NCBI GenBank assembly: GCA_963779095.1
Contig: CAVZWU010000011.1
Location: 744,001 to 808,000 of the forward strand
Source of the DNA: Roseiarcus sp963779095
GTDB lineage: Bacteria; Pseudomonadota; Alphaproteobacteria; Rhizobiales; Beijerinckiaceae
Length of the DNA stretch: 64,000 nucleotides
Reading direction: 5' to 3'
Shown here: piece by piece, positions 35,807 to 44,151 of the stretch
Numbering within the stretch: the stretch's first letter is position 1
Layout of the letters: each line of letters starts with the position of its first letter
Position numbers and translations under genes: made by a program
Notes under the pieces: model-generated
Databases searched by the model: none
What the model saw: the letters and a program-made list of their open reading frames with translations, nothing else
Told to the model about the DNA's origin: nothing

Positions 35807-36977
35807 TGCAGTAGTTAAGACTTAATCTGACATTCGGTGTCATAGCCTCGGCGTTTTGAGAGGACACCGACGATGACCAAGGAACAGAAGATCATTCGCG
35901 CCAAGGTGGGGCTGCTGGAGCTGGCCAAGCAGCTCGGCAACGTCAGCCAGGCCTGCAAGATGATGGGCTACAGTCGCGACAGCTTTTACCGCTTCAAGGA
36001 GCTTTACCACGCCGGCGGCGAATTGGCGCTGCAGGAACTGACGCGGCGCAAGCCGATCCTGAAGAACCGCACGCCGCCCGAGGTCGAAGCGATCATCGTC
36101 GAGCTTTCGCTGGACCGGCCGGCTTATGGCCAGATCCGCATCGCCAACGAGCTTCGCAAACTCGGCCATTCGATCTCGCCGGCTGGCGTTCGCGGCGTCT
36201 GGCAGCGCCATGATCTTGAGACGATGAAGAAGCGGCTGAAGGCGCTCGAAGCCAAGGTCGCCCAGGAAGGCCTGGTGCTGACGGAAAGCCAGCTCGCCGC
36301 GCTGGAGAAGGCCAAGAGCGAAAAGGAAGCGCATGGCGAGTTCGAAAGCGAATGCCCAGGCTATTGCGGCGCCCAGGACACCTGTCTCATGTCGGCAACA
36401 TGAAGGGCGTCGGACGCATCTACCAGCAGACCTTCATCGACACCTACGCCAAGGTTGCCTTCGCCAAGCTCTATGACCGCAAGACGCCGATCACCGCCGC
36501 CGATCTCCTCAACGATCGCGTCGTGCCCTTCTACGACGCCCACGAGGTGAAGCTCTGCCGCGTGCTGACCGATCGTGGCACGGAATATTGCGGCAATCCC
36601 GAGCATCATGAATATGAGCTCTACCTGGCGCTCGAGGATGTCGATTACTCGCGCACCAAGACCAAAAGCCCGCAAACGAATGGAATTGTTGAGCGGTTCC
36701 ACAACACCGTGCTCGACGAGTTCTACCGCGTCGCCTTCCGCAAGAAAATCTACGGCTCGATCGGCGAGCTGCAGAGCGATCTCGATGATTGGGTCAAGAA
36801 CTACAACGAGGAAAGGCCGCACCAGGGACGATGGTGCTTCGGCAAAACGCCGATGCAAACGTTCCTTGACGCCACACCGCTTGCGAAGGAGAAAATGATC
36901 ACCGCCTGAGCAAACCCGACAGGCGGACCAGACCAGACTCCAGACGCCGTCCGTCAGATCAAGTTCCAGCGACTACA
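35807..36977 (+). mobile_element. IS481-family element, copy B (complete length)
   Basis: 1171 bp with the left end TGCAGTAGTTAAGACTTAATC at 35807 and, read inwards from 36977, TGTAGTCGCTGGAACTTGAT. It is the least damaged of the four copies. The flanks differ: a reversed IS481 fragment on the left and an IS630 fragment on the right, without a visible target duplication, so the present junctions probably arose by recombination or deletion. Confidence 0.85.
35873..36909 (+). pseudogene. IS481-family transposase, copy B, one frameshift
   Basis: The first frame (35873-36403) carries the HTH half (MTKEQKIIRAKVGLLELAKQ to KEAHGEFESECPGYCGAQDT), and the second frame (to 36909) the DDE core: FIDTYAKVAFAKLYDRKTPI, RVLTDRGTEYCGNPEHHEYE and QTNGIVERFHNTVLDEFYRV, with all three acidic residues. 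The shift lies at about 36378-36400 between CGAQDT and NMKGVGRIYQQ. The same break is present in copy A, so the copies descend from an already shifted parent or use frameshifting. Confidence 0.8.
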
Positions 36978-37381
36978 GTTCAGCCTTCCACGCCTCGCGC
37001 GCCTGGCGCACGTCGGACCGATCGCATTCGCTGGCCTGAAGGCTTTTTTTAAAGCTCAGGCCGTTGCGGATCAGCCAGCGCGACAGCGAGGCGGGGTCGG
37101 CTTTCACTCCGCTGGCGGCATGGAGTTCACCGGCCAGCTCCGGCACTGATGTCGTCCTTCTCCGCCACCCGGCGCAAGATGAAGACGCGGTGCGGGTCGA
37201 GCTTGCTGTGTCGCCAGCCGCCGAGCGCCTTGGGCGTAACCGCCCCGCGCTCGCGAAAAGCCGTCATCAAATTGATGACAAACGAGGGCGACACCCTGAA
37301 ATGGGCCGCCGCCGCACGCCGCGAATGCCCGGACTCAACGTAACTCACTACACGCTCGCGAAGATCCAGCGAATAGGGCTT
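36978..37381 (-). pseudogene. IS630-family transposase, N-terminal fragment
   Basis: Minus-strand sequence KPYSLDLRERVVSYVESGHS, RRAAAAHFRVSPSFVINLMT and GGWRHSKLDPHRVFILRRVA is the HTH part of a second IS630 subgroup. A frameshift near 37145 precedes ASLSRWLIRNGLSFKKSLQA, and the sequence is cut at AREAWKAE by the right end of IS481 copy B. The upstream end is cut by the IS3 element at 37382. Confidence 0.75.
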
Positions 37382-37457
37382 TGAGCTGGACCCCGGATTT
37401 AGGACCATTGGCTAAGGTGTGAAATGTCCTGCTCTGTCGCAACCGATGGAGCGAGGA

Positions 37458-37751
37458 ATGACGAAGTCACGCAAGAAGTTTGATGCGGCGTTCAAAGCGA
37501 AGATTGCCGTTGAGGCGCTGCGCGAGGATGCGACGGTTCCGGAACTGGCGAAGCGGCACGGGGTGCATCCGAACCAGATTTATGCCTTGAAGAAGCAAGT
37601 TCTCGACAATGCGGCGAGCCTGTTCGCCCGAGGGGCGAGCGGTTCGGGGGATGGCGAGGAGGAGCGCGAGCGCGAGACGGCCAAGCTCTACGCCAAGATC
37701 GGCCAACTGACGGTCGAACGGGATTTCTTGGCCAGGAGGCCAGGGCGATGA
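37458..37751 (+). CDS. IS3-family transposase OrfA
   Basis: Starting at the ATG at 37458 (MTKSRKKFDAAFKAKIAVEA) this 97-residue protein has the N-terminal HTH (ATVPELAKRHGVHPNQIYAL) followed by a leucine-zipper-like helix (ERETAKLYAKIGQLTVERDF). It overlaps orfB by 4 bp (ATGA), where -1 frameshifting or reinitiation would produce the OrfAB transposase. Confidence 0.85.
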   Translation: MTKSRKKFDAAFKAKIAVEALREDATVPELAKRHGVHPNQIYALKKQVLDNAASLFARGASGSGDGEEERERETAKLYAKIGQLTVERDFLARRPGR

Positions 37752-38692
37752 GCGCGCCCGATCGAAGAGCGATGGTCGAACGGCCTGGCAAGGACCTGTC
37801 GGTGCGCCGCCAATGCGCGCTGTTGAGCGTGGCGCGCTCGGGGGTCTACCGCCCCAAGCCCGTCGCCGAGGCGGACGATCTGGCGGTGATGCGCCGCATC
37901 GACGAATTGCATCTCGAACTTCCGTTCTACGGCTCGCGGCGAATGACCTTCGAACTCAACAAGGAAGGCCCTGGGGTCAACCGCAAGCGGGTGCGGCGGC
38001 TGATGCGGGTGATGGGGATCGAGGCGCTGGTTCCGCGCCCTGGCGCGAGCAAAGGCGCGCCCGGGCACAAGATATACCCCTACCTGCTGCGCGGCCTGAA
38101 GATTGTCGAGCCGAACCACGTGTGGGCGGCCGACGTGACCTTCATCCCGATGGCATGCGGCTTCCTCTATCTGGTGGTGATCATCGACTGGGCCAGCCGA
38201 GCGGTTCTGGCGTGGCGGCTGTCGAACACCAACGATGCGAGCTTCTGCGCGGCGGCGCTGGAGGAGGCGCTGCTTCGGTTCGGAAAGCCGCGGATTTTCA
38301 ATACCGATCAGGGCTCCACTTTCACCGCCGAGGCTTTCACCAGCAAGCTTGCGGCGGCCGGCGTCGTGATTTCGATGGACGGACGCGGCCGCTTCATGGA
38401 CAACATTTTCATCGAACGGCTGTGGCGCTCGATCAAGTACGAAGAAGTGCATCTGAAAGCCTACGCCGATGGCGGCGAGGCGCGGTCCGGCATCAGTTCC
38501 TGGATGACCTTTTACAATTTTCGGCGCCCGCACCAGGCGATGAACAACCAAATGCCGATGGCGGTGTGGCGCGGCGGCATGGACAAAATCGAGGCGGCGG
38601 CGAGGGCTGTGGATATGCCGCTTCGCTTGGACAACGCAAACGCGTTGCCCACATACCCACAGCAGAGACAGAAGCCGCAAGAAGCAGCTTGA
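37748..38692 (+). CDS. IS3-family transposase OrfB (DDE integrase-type)
   Basis: A 314-residue protein with an HTH_21-like N-terminal segment (LPFYGSRRMTFELNKEG) and the integrase core: the first aspartate in HVWAADVTFIPMA, the second in FNTDQGSTFTAEAF and the glutamate in RLWRSIKYEEVHLKAY with the usual spacing. The frame is intact to the stop, ending QQRQKPQEAA. Confidence 0.9.
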   Translation: MSAPDRRAMVERPGKDLSVRRQCALLSVARSGVYRPKPVAEADDLAVMRRIDELHLELPFYGSRRMTFELNKEGPGVNRKRVRRLMRVMGIEALVPRPGASKGAPGHKIYPYLLRGLKIVEPNHVWAADVTFIPMACGFLYLVVIIDWASRAVLAWRLSNTNDASFCAAALEEALLRFGKPRIFNTDQGSTFTAEAFTSKLAAAGVVISMDGRGRFMDNIFIERLWRSIKYEEVHLKAYADGGEARSGISSWMTFYNFRRPHQAMNNQMPMAVWRGGMDKIEAAARAVDMPLRLDNANALPTYPQQRQKPQEAA

Positions 38693-38903
38693 TTCTTGAA
38701 GGACAAGCGCAGGCGAGATCACACCTTAAATTCAACCCCTCGTGGTCCTACGAATGGGGTCCAGTTCAGTGCTCGCAATCTTTCCGCCGAGAATTGCGCC
38801 CGGGCGTGCGTGGCCGCATCCGACGCCGTTCAGGAGCCCGAGAGTCGGTCAACCACGGAATTAGGCATGTGAAGCTCATCGAACGTTGGATACTTGGGAA
38901 GGC

Positions 38904-39500
38904 TCAGCTTGCGGGACATGCGAGGCCAGGCTGGAGCGGTTGAGGGCACATCGGAGGAGAAACAACCTCCAGATATTTCGACTCTAGCCAAGCCAAACCT
39001 GCTTTCGTTCCAGCCTCTTTCGCCGGCGCATCGGGGTGTAGTGCTCGGATCGCGTCGAGCAACACTTCGGTCGGAGCTCCTGCAGCCGTTGGGTAGGCGA
39101 TTGCGGCAGCGAGCTTCGGGGTTGGGTCCTTATCGAACTGACGCGATAGCGCCACCAGCGCCCTCGCCCAATCAGTTGCTTCTTGTTCAGTCGCAGCCCA
39201 ACCCAAGCCGGACACCGCAACATTTCGGGCCTGGGAGATCTGCGCCTCGGTCAGCTTCGGCGCTATTGACTGGAACACCTCTGCCAGTGCCTGAAGCGCC
39301 AAGGGATTAGTTGTCCGGCTAATCTGACGTAGCACCGATTCAAGTGCTAGCTGAACCTGCGTTTCGCTCAGCTTCGGCGCCAGCGCCTGGAGCGCCCGGG
39401 CTAGCGATTGAAGCGCGTTCGGATCGGTCGTTTCGCCAATCAGCCGAAGCACCGGTTCAATCGCTTGTTGGGCCTGCGCTTCGCTCAGCTTCGGCGCCAG
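38904..39500 (-). pseudogene. HEAT-like repeat protein, C-terminal fragment cut by IS21
   Basis: The minus-strand frame contains at least three 39-residue units beginning LAPKLSEAQAQQAIEPVLRL, LAPKLSETQVQLALESVLRQ and IAPKLTEAQISQARNVAVSG, each followed by a TT(D/N)P(N/L)AL-type second helix, an alpha-solenoid arrangement. A non-repeat tail then runs from RALVALSRQFDKDPTPKLAA to the stop at 38904. The frame enters the IS21 end at 39501, so the N-terminal part is lost. Such repeat tails occur in large bacterial proteins with peptidase or NACHT-type effector domains, but the effector is not present here and that link is inference. Confidence 0.6.
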
Positions 39501-39654
39501 TGTCAATCGGCGCGGAAACGGACCCCCGGATCGGCGTGCAAAAGGGACCCCTTGGTTGGTGACGGATCGAGGCGGCAGCGCACGCCCCGGCGTAGCTGGT
39601 TGGGGTTGCGCAGCCGGGGCGAGCGCGGATCGGTGAGGGGCTGTTGTTGTGAGG

Positions 39655-40383
39655 TCAGGCGCGGTTCTTGAAGCGCCAGCTTTCGTTGCCGGTCTCGACG
39701 ATGTCGCAGTGATGGGTGAGGCGGTCGAGCAGCGCGGTTGTCATTTTTGGATCGCCGAAGACGCTCGGCCATTCGCCGAAGGCGAGGTTGGTGGTGACGA
39801 TGATCGAGGTGCGCTCGTAAAGCCGGCTGACGAGATGGAACAGCAACTGCCCGCCGGCCTGCGCGAAGGGGAGATAGCCGAGTTCGTCGAGGATCACGAA
39901 GTCGAGGCGGGTGAGATAATCGGCGAGCCGTCCTTGGCGACCCGCACGGCCCTCGGCCTCGAGCTGATTGACGAGATCGACGGTGGTGAAGAAGCGACCG
40001 CGCGATCCAGCTCGGATGCAGCTTCGCGCGATGGCGATGGCCAGATGCGTCTTGCCGGTGCCGGTTCCGCCGACGAGGACGACGTTGCGCTGCTGGGCGA
40101 TGAAGCCGCCGGCGGCGAGGTCGCGCACGAGAGCCTCGTTGATCGGCGTGTCCTTGAAGGCGAAGTCTTCGACGTCCTTGGCCAGGGGCAGCTTGGCGAC
40201 GGTGAGCTGGTATTTGATCGAGCGCGCCTGCTTCTCTGAGATCTCGGCCTTCAGGAGATCGCCGACGAAGCGCTGCGGCTCGTGCTTGCGCTTGATCGCC
40301 GTGGCCAGCGTCTCGTCGTAGGCGCTCCTCATCCCGTAGAGCTTGAGGCTGCTCATCATGTCGAGGACTTCGGTTCTTTCCAT
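39655..40383 (-). CDS. istB: IS21-family helper ATPase IstB
   Basis: A 242-residue AAA+ protein that assists IstA in target selection. Walker A is VLVGGTGTGKTHLAIAIA, Walker B is LDFVILDELGYLPF, and sensor residues are in SIIVTTNLAFGEW. It starts 3 bp after the istA stop, typical translational coupling. Confidence 0.93.
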   Translation of the reverse strand: MERTEVLDMMSSLKLYGMRSAYDETLATAIKRKHEPQRFVGDLLKAEISEKQARSIKYQLTVAKLPLAKDVEDFAFKDTPINEALVRDLAAGGFIAQQRNVVLVGGTGTGKTHLAIAIARSCIRAGSRGRFFTTVDLVNQLEAEGRAGRQGRLADYLTRLDFVILDELGYLPFAQAGGQLLFHLVSRLYERTSIIVTTNLAFGEWPSVFGDPKMTTALLDRLTHHCDIVETGNESWRFKNRA

Positions 40384-40386
40384 GGG

Positions 40387-41883
40387 TTAGGCGCTCCTGA
40401 GTTGATCGTAGCGGGCGCAGTCGGCGATTGGCGCGTGGCGGAGCCGCAAAGCGTCGGGCGTCATGATCGTCGCCGCCGGTCCGGGATCGCGCTGGCGCGC
40501 AAGGATGTTGATGACGACGTCGGCCGAATGGACGCCTTCGGACAGCGCCTGGAGGCAGGCGGCCTCCACCGCAAGCAATCCGTCGGTCAGCACGGCGGCG
40601 AGGATTTTGACCATCTGCCGGTCGCCGTCGTCGGACCCGGCAAGCTTGCGCCGGACCCGGTCTAGCGCTGTCGGCAACACCCAATCCTTGAACGGCGCGC
40701 CGTTGCGCAAAGCGCCGGGCTTGCGCGCCAGAACCGGCACGTAATGCCAGGGATCGTAGATCGTCTCGCCGCGCCCGTAACAGCGTGGATGCTCCGCCAC
40801 AATGCGCCCGTCCTGGCGGATCACGACGCGATCGGCGTAGGCATGGATGTCGACCGGGCGGCCGACCGCGCCGGCGCTCACCGAGTATTTGTTGTTGTCG
40901 AACCGCACCAGGCAGGTCTTCGACACCGAGGCCGGCAAGGCATGGAACCCGTCGAAGCGACCCCGATAGGGAACGAGCTTGGGACGCTCTTCCTCGAACA
41001 CCTCCCAGATCGTTCGGTCGGGTTGTTCGGGATGGCCGTGCGCCTTGGCCCAGGCGATGCATTTGTCCATGAGCCAGGCGTTCAGCTCGTCATAGCTCTT
41101 GACCCGCAAGCGCGGCGTGAAGAAGCGCTCGCGCACCAGGCCGACCTGGTTCTCGACTTGGCCCTTCTCCCAGCCCGACGCCGGCGTGCAGGCGACAGGC
41201 TCGACAAGATGGTGCGAGCACATCTGGAGGAAGCGGCGATTGTATTGCCGATCCTTGCCGATGAAGATCGTCTCCACCGCCGTCTTCATGTTGTCGTAGA
41301 TGCCGCGCGAGCAGGCGCCCCTGAAGAATGCGAACGCCCGCTCATGGGCGTCGAAAACCATCTCCTGCGTTTCGCGCGGATAGGCGCGCACCAGCATCAT
41401 GCGGCTATGGCAGAGGCGAACGTGCGCGACCTTCACCGTCGTCGTCACCCCGTCCATCACAACAATGTCGTGGCTCCAGTCGAACTGGTAGGCCTCGCCC
41501 GGCGCAAACGACAGCGGCACATAGGCGCTCGCCGTCTCGCTCGCGCGCTCCTTGCTCCAGGCCCGGGCGTAGCGGCGAACCGCGTCATAACCGCCCTCAT
41601 AGCCGAGCCCACGCAGCTCCTCGAAGACCCGAATGAGCGTCAACCGCTCGCGCGCCGGCTTGCCGTCATTCTCCAAAAGCAATGAATCAAGCCGCTCGCG
41701 CCAAGGCCCGATTTTCGGCTGGGGTTGGACGTCGCGCTGATAACGGAACTCTGTCGCCTGCGACCGGATGACCCTCCGAACCACTTTGCGCGAAACACGC
41801 AAATCGCGGCAGATCGCCTTGATCGTCATCTTTCGCGAAAAATACGCCAGACAAATTTTGGCGATCGTCTCCACAATCAGCAT
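40387..41883 (-). CDS. istA: IS21-family transposase IstA
   Basis: A 498-residue transposase: N-terminal HTH (MTIKAICRDLRVSRKVVRRV), the DDE core with aspartates in GEAYQFDWSHDIVVMDG and SRGIYDNMKTAVE and the glutamate in GWEKGQVENQVGLVRERFF, and a C-terminal beta-barrel region (NKYSVSAGAVGRPVDI). The reading frame is uninterrupted, so this element may still move. Confidence 0.93.
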   Translation of the reverse strand: MLIVETIAKICLAYFSRKMTIKAICRDLRVSRKVVRRVIRSQATEFRYQRDVQPQPKIGPWRERLDSLLLENDGKPARERLTLIRVFEELRGLGYEGGYDAVRRYARAWSKERASETASAYVPLSFAPGEAYQFDWSHDIVVMDGVTTTVKVAHVRLCHSRMMLVRAYPRETQEMVFDAHERAFAFFRGACSRGIYDNMKTAVETIFIGKDRQYNRRFLQMCSHHLVEPVACTPASGWEKGQVENQVGLVRERFFTPRLRVKSYDELNAWLMDKCIAWAKAHGHPEQPDRTIWEVFEEERPKLVPYRGRFDGFHALPASVSKTCLVRFDNNKYSVSAGAVGRPVDIHAYADRVVIRQDGRIVAEHPRCYGRGETIYDPWHYVPVLARKPGALRNGAPFKDWVLPTALDRVRRKLAGSDDGDRQMVKILAAVLTDGLLAVEAACLQALSEGVHSADVVINILARQRDPGPAATIMTPDALRLRHAPIADCARYDQLRSA

Positions 41884-41996
41884 CTCGAACTCGGCCCCCT
41901 AAGAGATCAGGAGGCCTGTGTGGACCCTTATCCCCGGGGTTCCGATTGGATGCCGATCACCCCGAAAACGGGGTCCTTATTCCATGCCGATTCACA

Positions 41997-42247
41997 ATCT
42001 ACTACGTGGCCGTCACCCCAGAGTGTCGGAGGCGTGGCGTCGGGCGACAGCTCATACGGCAGAACTCTGGCTCAAGCGAGCTGGCATCCGAAAGATACAC
42101 CTTTTGGTGCTTAGCGAAAATTTCGGCGTAGTCCGTTTTTACAAGAAGCTTGGGTATGCGAGCGCCCGCAGTTTTGCTGCGCAAATGGTTGAAGGATCCC
42201 CTGGCGAAGCAATCGAAATAGGTTATTTGTTCCGTATTGAATTTTGA
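41997..42247 (+). pseudogene. GNAT-family N-acetyltransferase, C-terminal fragment
   Basis: Directly after the IS21 end the plus strand reads YYVAVTPECRRRGVGRQLI, the acetyl-CoA-binding motif A of GNAT proteins (V-x-P-x-x-R-R-x-G-V-G). A one-base shift near 42053 leads to AELWLKRAGIRKIHLLVLSE, NFGVVRFYKKLGYASARSFA and the stop at 42247. The N-terminal half is missing because of the IS21 insertion. Confidence 0.75.
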
Positions 42248-42303
42248 TTCCCGATTTAGTACAATAACGCCTTCACTGGCATCGAAAAGTTACGGTAGAT
42301 AAT

Positions 42304-42483
42304 ATGGAAAAAGAGAATATTATTCTGAAGCTACGAGATTTTGACGAAGTTTTGGTAGAGATCGACAAAATAAGGTCGAGAAAGCTTGGTGCGAAAAATT
42401 CAGATAATGAAGTCATACAGAACGAGTGTAATAAATCAGACGCGCCCGTAAACTATAAAGATATTCCCCTGGTTCCTAGGTGA
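42304..42483 (+). CDS. Small hypothetical protein, A+T-rich
   Basis: A 59-codon frame from the ATG at 42304 (MEKENIILKLRDFDEVLVEI) to a TGA at 42481, hydrophilic with alternating lysine, glutamate and aspartate. Its base composition is markedly A+T-rich compared with nearly all of the window, a sign of foreign origin. No family is recognised. It converges on the small membrane protein gene 4 bp away. Confidence 0.4.
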   Translation: MEKENIILKLRDFDEVLVEIDKIRSRKLGAKNSDNEVIQNECNKSDAPVNYKDIPLVPR

Positions 42484-42486
42484 TGA

Positions 42487-42786
42487 CTATCCCGGGTAGA
42501 TAAAATATTTGAGAATTCCGATTGCATAGGAAAGTGCGGTTACACCCGTTCCGGCGAGGAGGCAGAAATTTAAACCGGGACCCCACCCAGCCCTTTGTCT
42601 TTCCAGTTCTGCCTTTGCGTTTTCGTGAGCGGTTTGTGCCCGTGGGCTATCGTCAAGCGGACTGATTGCTTGGAGGCGCATGGCTAGGCGAGCGAGCTTT
42701 GCCGCGTAAAGAGCCGGCCAGGACAACAACGCGATGCCAATGAGCCCCGCAAGATTAACGCAGAGGTCCATGGCAGCTGCAGACAC
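42487..42786 (-). CDS. Small membrane protein linked to a toxin-antitoxin operon
   Basis: A 99-residue protein with a hydrophobic N-terminal segment (LCVNLAGLIGIALLSWPALY), an amphipathic charged middle (RAQTAHENAKAELERQRAGW) and a second hydrophobic helix (LNFCLLAGTGVTALSYAIGI) ending YFIYPG. It starts 5 bp after the end of the antitoxin gene on the same strand. No known domain is recognised; a two-helix membrane topology is inferred. Confidence 0.6.
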   Translation of the reverse strand: MSAAAMDLCVNLAGLIGIALLSWPALYAAKLARLAMRLQAISPLDDSPRAQTAHENAKAELERQRAGWGPGLNFCLLAGTGVTALSYAIGILKYFIYPG

Positions 42787-42790
42787 TCCC

Positions 42791-43208
42791 TTAGTCTCCA
42801 GCCTTGACGTGAAGTTCAGCCATTGCCTCAGCTACAACCAATTCGCCTAATTTGGTCGAATTGAGAGGAATGGCGTCGACAATCTCCGTATGCATCTTAT
42901 CAACGACTTCTACGACCATTAGGCCAACTGTAGCGTTGCAAGCGGTCATGTAACGGGAGATCGTCTCGATGTCGGGAAAAGAATTCAACGTGACCCTCCA
43001 GTCTAGAAACGTATGACTTATCCCAGCCCGCATGAGCGGCCAGTTGGGCCTGGCTTAGCCCGGCCCGATAGCGCGCTTTCAAGAGCAGACTTGAAATAGC
43101 TCGTCTACGTGCCGTTTTATCCCACAAGGCCGCAACGTCGGGACGAGACTGGAGAATCTCGCGGTCAGCTTCATCGAAGCTCCTCAGTTTTTCTAGCTTA
43201 TCTGTCAT
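42791..43208 (-). pseudogene. HTH_XRE antitoxin (HigA-like), one-base frameshift
   Basis: The first frame (43208-42900) begins MTDKLEKLRSFDEADREILQ and contains the HTH region RYRAGLSQAQLAAHAGWDKS and YVSRLEG. A one-base deletion near 43000 then moves the proper continuation (VTLNSFPDIETISRYMTACN, then ATVGLMVVEVVD) into the next frame, which ends at 42791. The order toxin then antitoxin is the HigBA arrangement. As read, the antitoxin would have a wrong C-terminal third. Confidence 0.7.
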
Positions 43209-43217
43209 GGGTTGTTC

Positions 43218-43559
43218 CTAACCTGGTATGAATATACGTGGCACCTCTATTCCTGCAGCATGCGCGGCTTCGAGAGCCATCCGCTTCAAAGCCGCTCTTG
43301 ACACTCCGGGGTGCCGCCATAGACCAGCAAAAGCGCCAATGTGAGGCATGCTGGGATCGCTCATACAAACAATCATCCGATCGCCCTTTGGCGGCTCATA
43401 GAGGTAGATATCGTATTGATCATTCACAACGGCAACGGGCTTGCCAGGGAGGAAGGTCATGCTGCGAATCACTTTGACCGCCGAGACAATGTTCTCATAT
43501 TCCTCAGGCGATAGCGCTTCGATGTCCGCCCACGCTCGATCCGTAATTCGCAAATTCAT
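43218..43559 (-). CDS. RelE/HigB-superfamily-like toxin
   Basis: A 113-residue protein 9 bp upstream of the XRE antitoxin gene. The sequence starts MNLRITDRAWADIEALSPEE and has VVNDQYDIYLYEPPKGDRMI, IVCMSDPSMPHIGAFAGLWR and HAAGIEVPRIFIPG. Its size, the beta-strand-rich centre and the gene order support a RelE/HigB-like mRNA interferase, but the sequence is not a close match to the classical proteins, so an uncharacterised toxin family is possible. Confidence 0.55.
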   Translation of the reverse strand: MNLRITDRAWADIEALSPEEYENIVSAVKVIRSMTFLPGKPVAVVNDQYDIYLYEPPKGDRMIVCMSDPSMPHIGAFAGLWRHPGVSRAALKRMALEAAHAAGIEVPRIFIPG

Positions 43560-43629
43560 CGCCGCACAATCCTTATACGCAGGGTTGACTCAGAAGTCAA
43601 CATCTGAATGGGAAAGGGCTTCGTTGTTA

Positions 43630-43999
43630 TATCGCATGCGCAGTACTACGGCATCTTTTCGGCGTGGGTGCAGTGATGCCGCGACAGAAGCCGGGATCGA
43701 CGGCCCAATTCGACTGGCGTGCCGCCGGCTGGTCACTGCATGTCCCCATGGTCGGCAATCTGTTCGAACAGGTGGCGACGCCGAGCCGTCTCGGCGCGCT
43801 TGGTCTTATCGAGGTTCTCGGCTGGACCGGTGCCGCGCTCGATCGCGTCGATCGCGCCGCGTTCTTTTCGTCGTTCGATGACAAGTTCGCTGTCCAGTAT
43901 TTCTATGAGCCGTTCCTGGCAGCCTTCGATCCGGCGCTGCGGAAGGATCTCGGCGTTTGGTATCCGAAACATGAATTCGGTCATGATAAGGGCATTTAA
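43630..43999 (+). pseudogene. Type ISP-like restriction/methylation enzyme fragment
   Basis: The frame from 43664 reads WRAAGWSLHVPMVGNLFEQV and DDKFAVQYFYEPFLAAFDPA, then LRKDLGVWYPKHE. This is the region just before motif I of large N6-adenine methyltransferase/restriction proteins of type ISP (normally continuing GVWYTPPEIV). A piece of the preceding helix (HAQYYGIFSAWV) is in another frame at 43638-43670. Both helicase and methyltransferase catalytic domains are missing, so this is debris of a restriction system. Confidence 0.6.
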
Positions 44000-44151
44000 G
44001 CTATTTTTCATTGTGCGGTACACGTTTACACCTGTATGAAGCCTCGGCTTCTGTGCGGCGACGGCCGCCACTTGACTCTCGCGAAATCCTGAATTTTATT
44101 TAGGTCATTGGGCACTAAGTTTATTTCTTTATCGTCGGAGGGTCGGCGATC

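Larger units (their letters stand above)
37382..38768 (+). mobile_element. IS3-family insertion sequence, apparently intact
   Basis: Long imperfect inverted ends: TGAGCTGGACCCCGGATTTA from 37382 and TGAACTGGACCCCATTCGTA read inwards from 38768, each followed further in by TAAGGTGTGA. It carries the usual two overlapping frames orfA and orfB. No 3-bp target duplication is evident, so one flank may have been rearranged. Confidence 0.8.
39501..41996 (-). mobile_element. IS21-family insertion sequence, apparently intact
   Basis: The ends are TGTCAATCGGCGCGGAAACG (39501 on) and TGTGAATCGGCATGGAATAA (41996 back), typical IS21 termini beginning TGT and followed by further repeated internal motifs (cccc-rich). 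It encodes istA and istB on the minus strand, both intact. It separates the HEAT-like repeat gene from a GNAT gene, truncating both. Confidence 0.9.
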
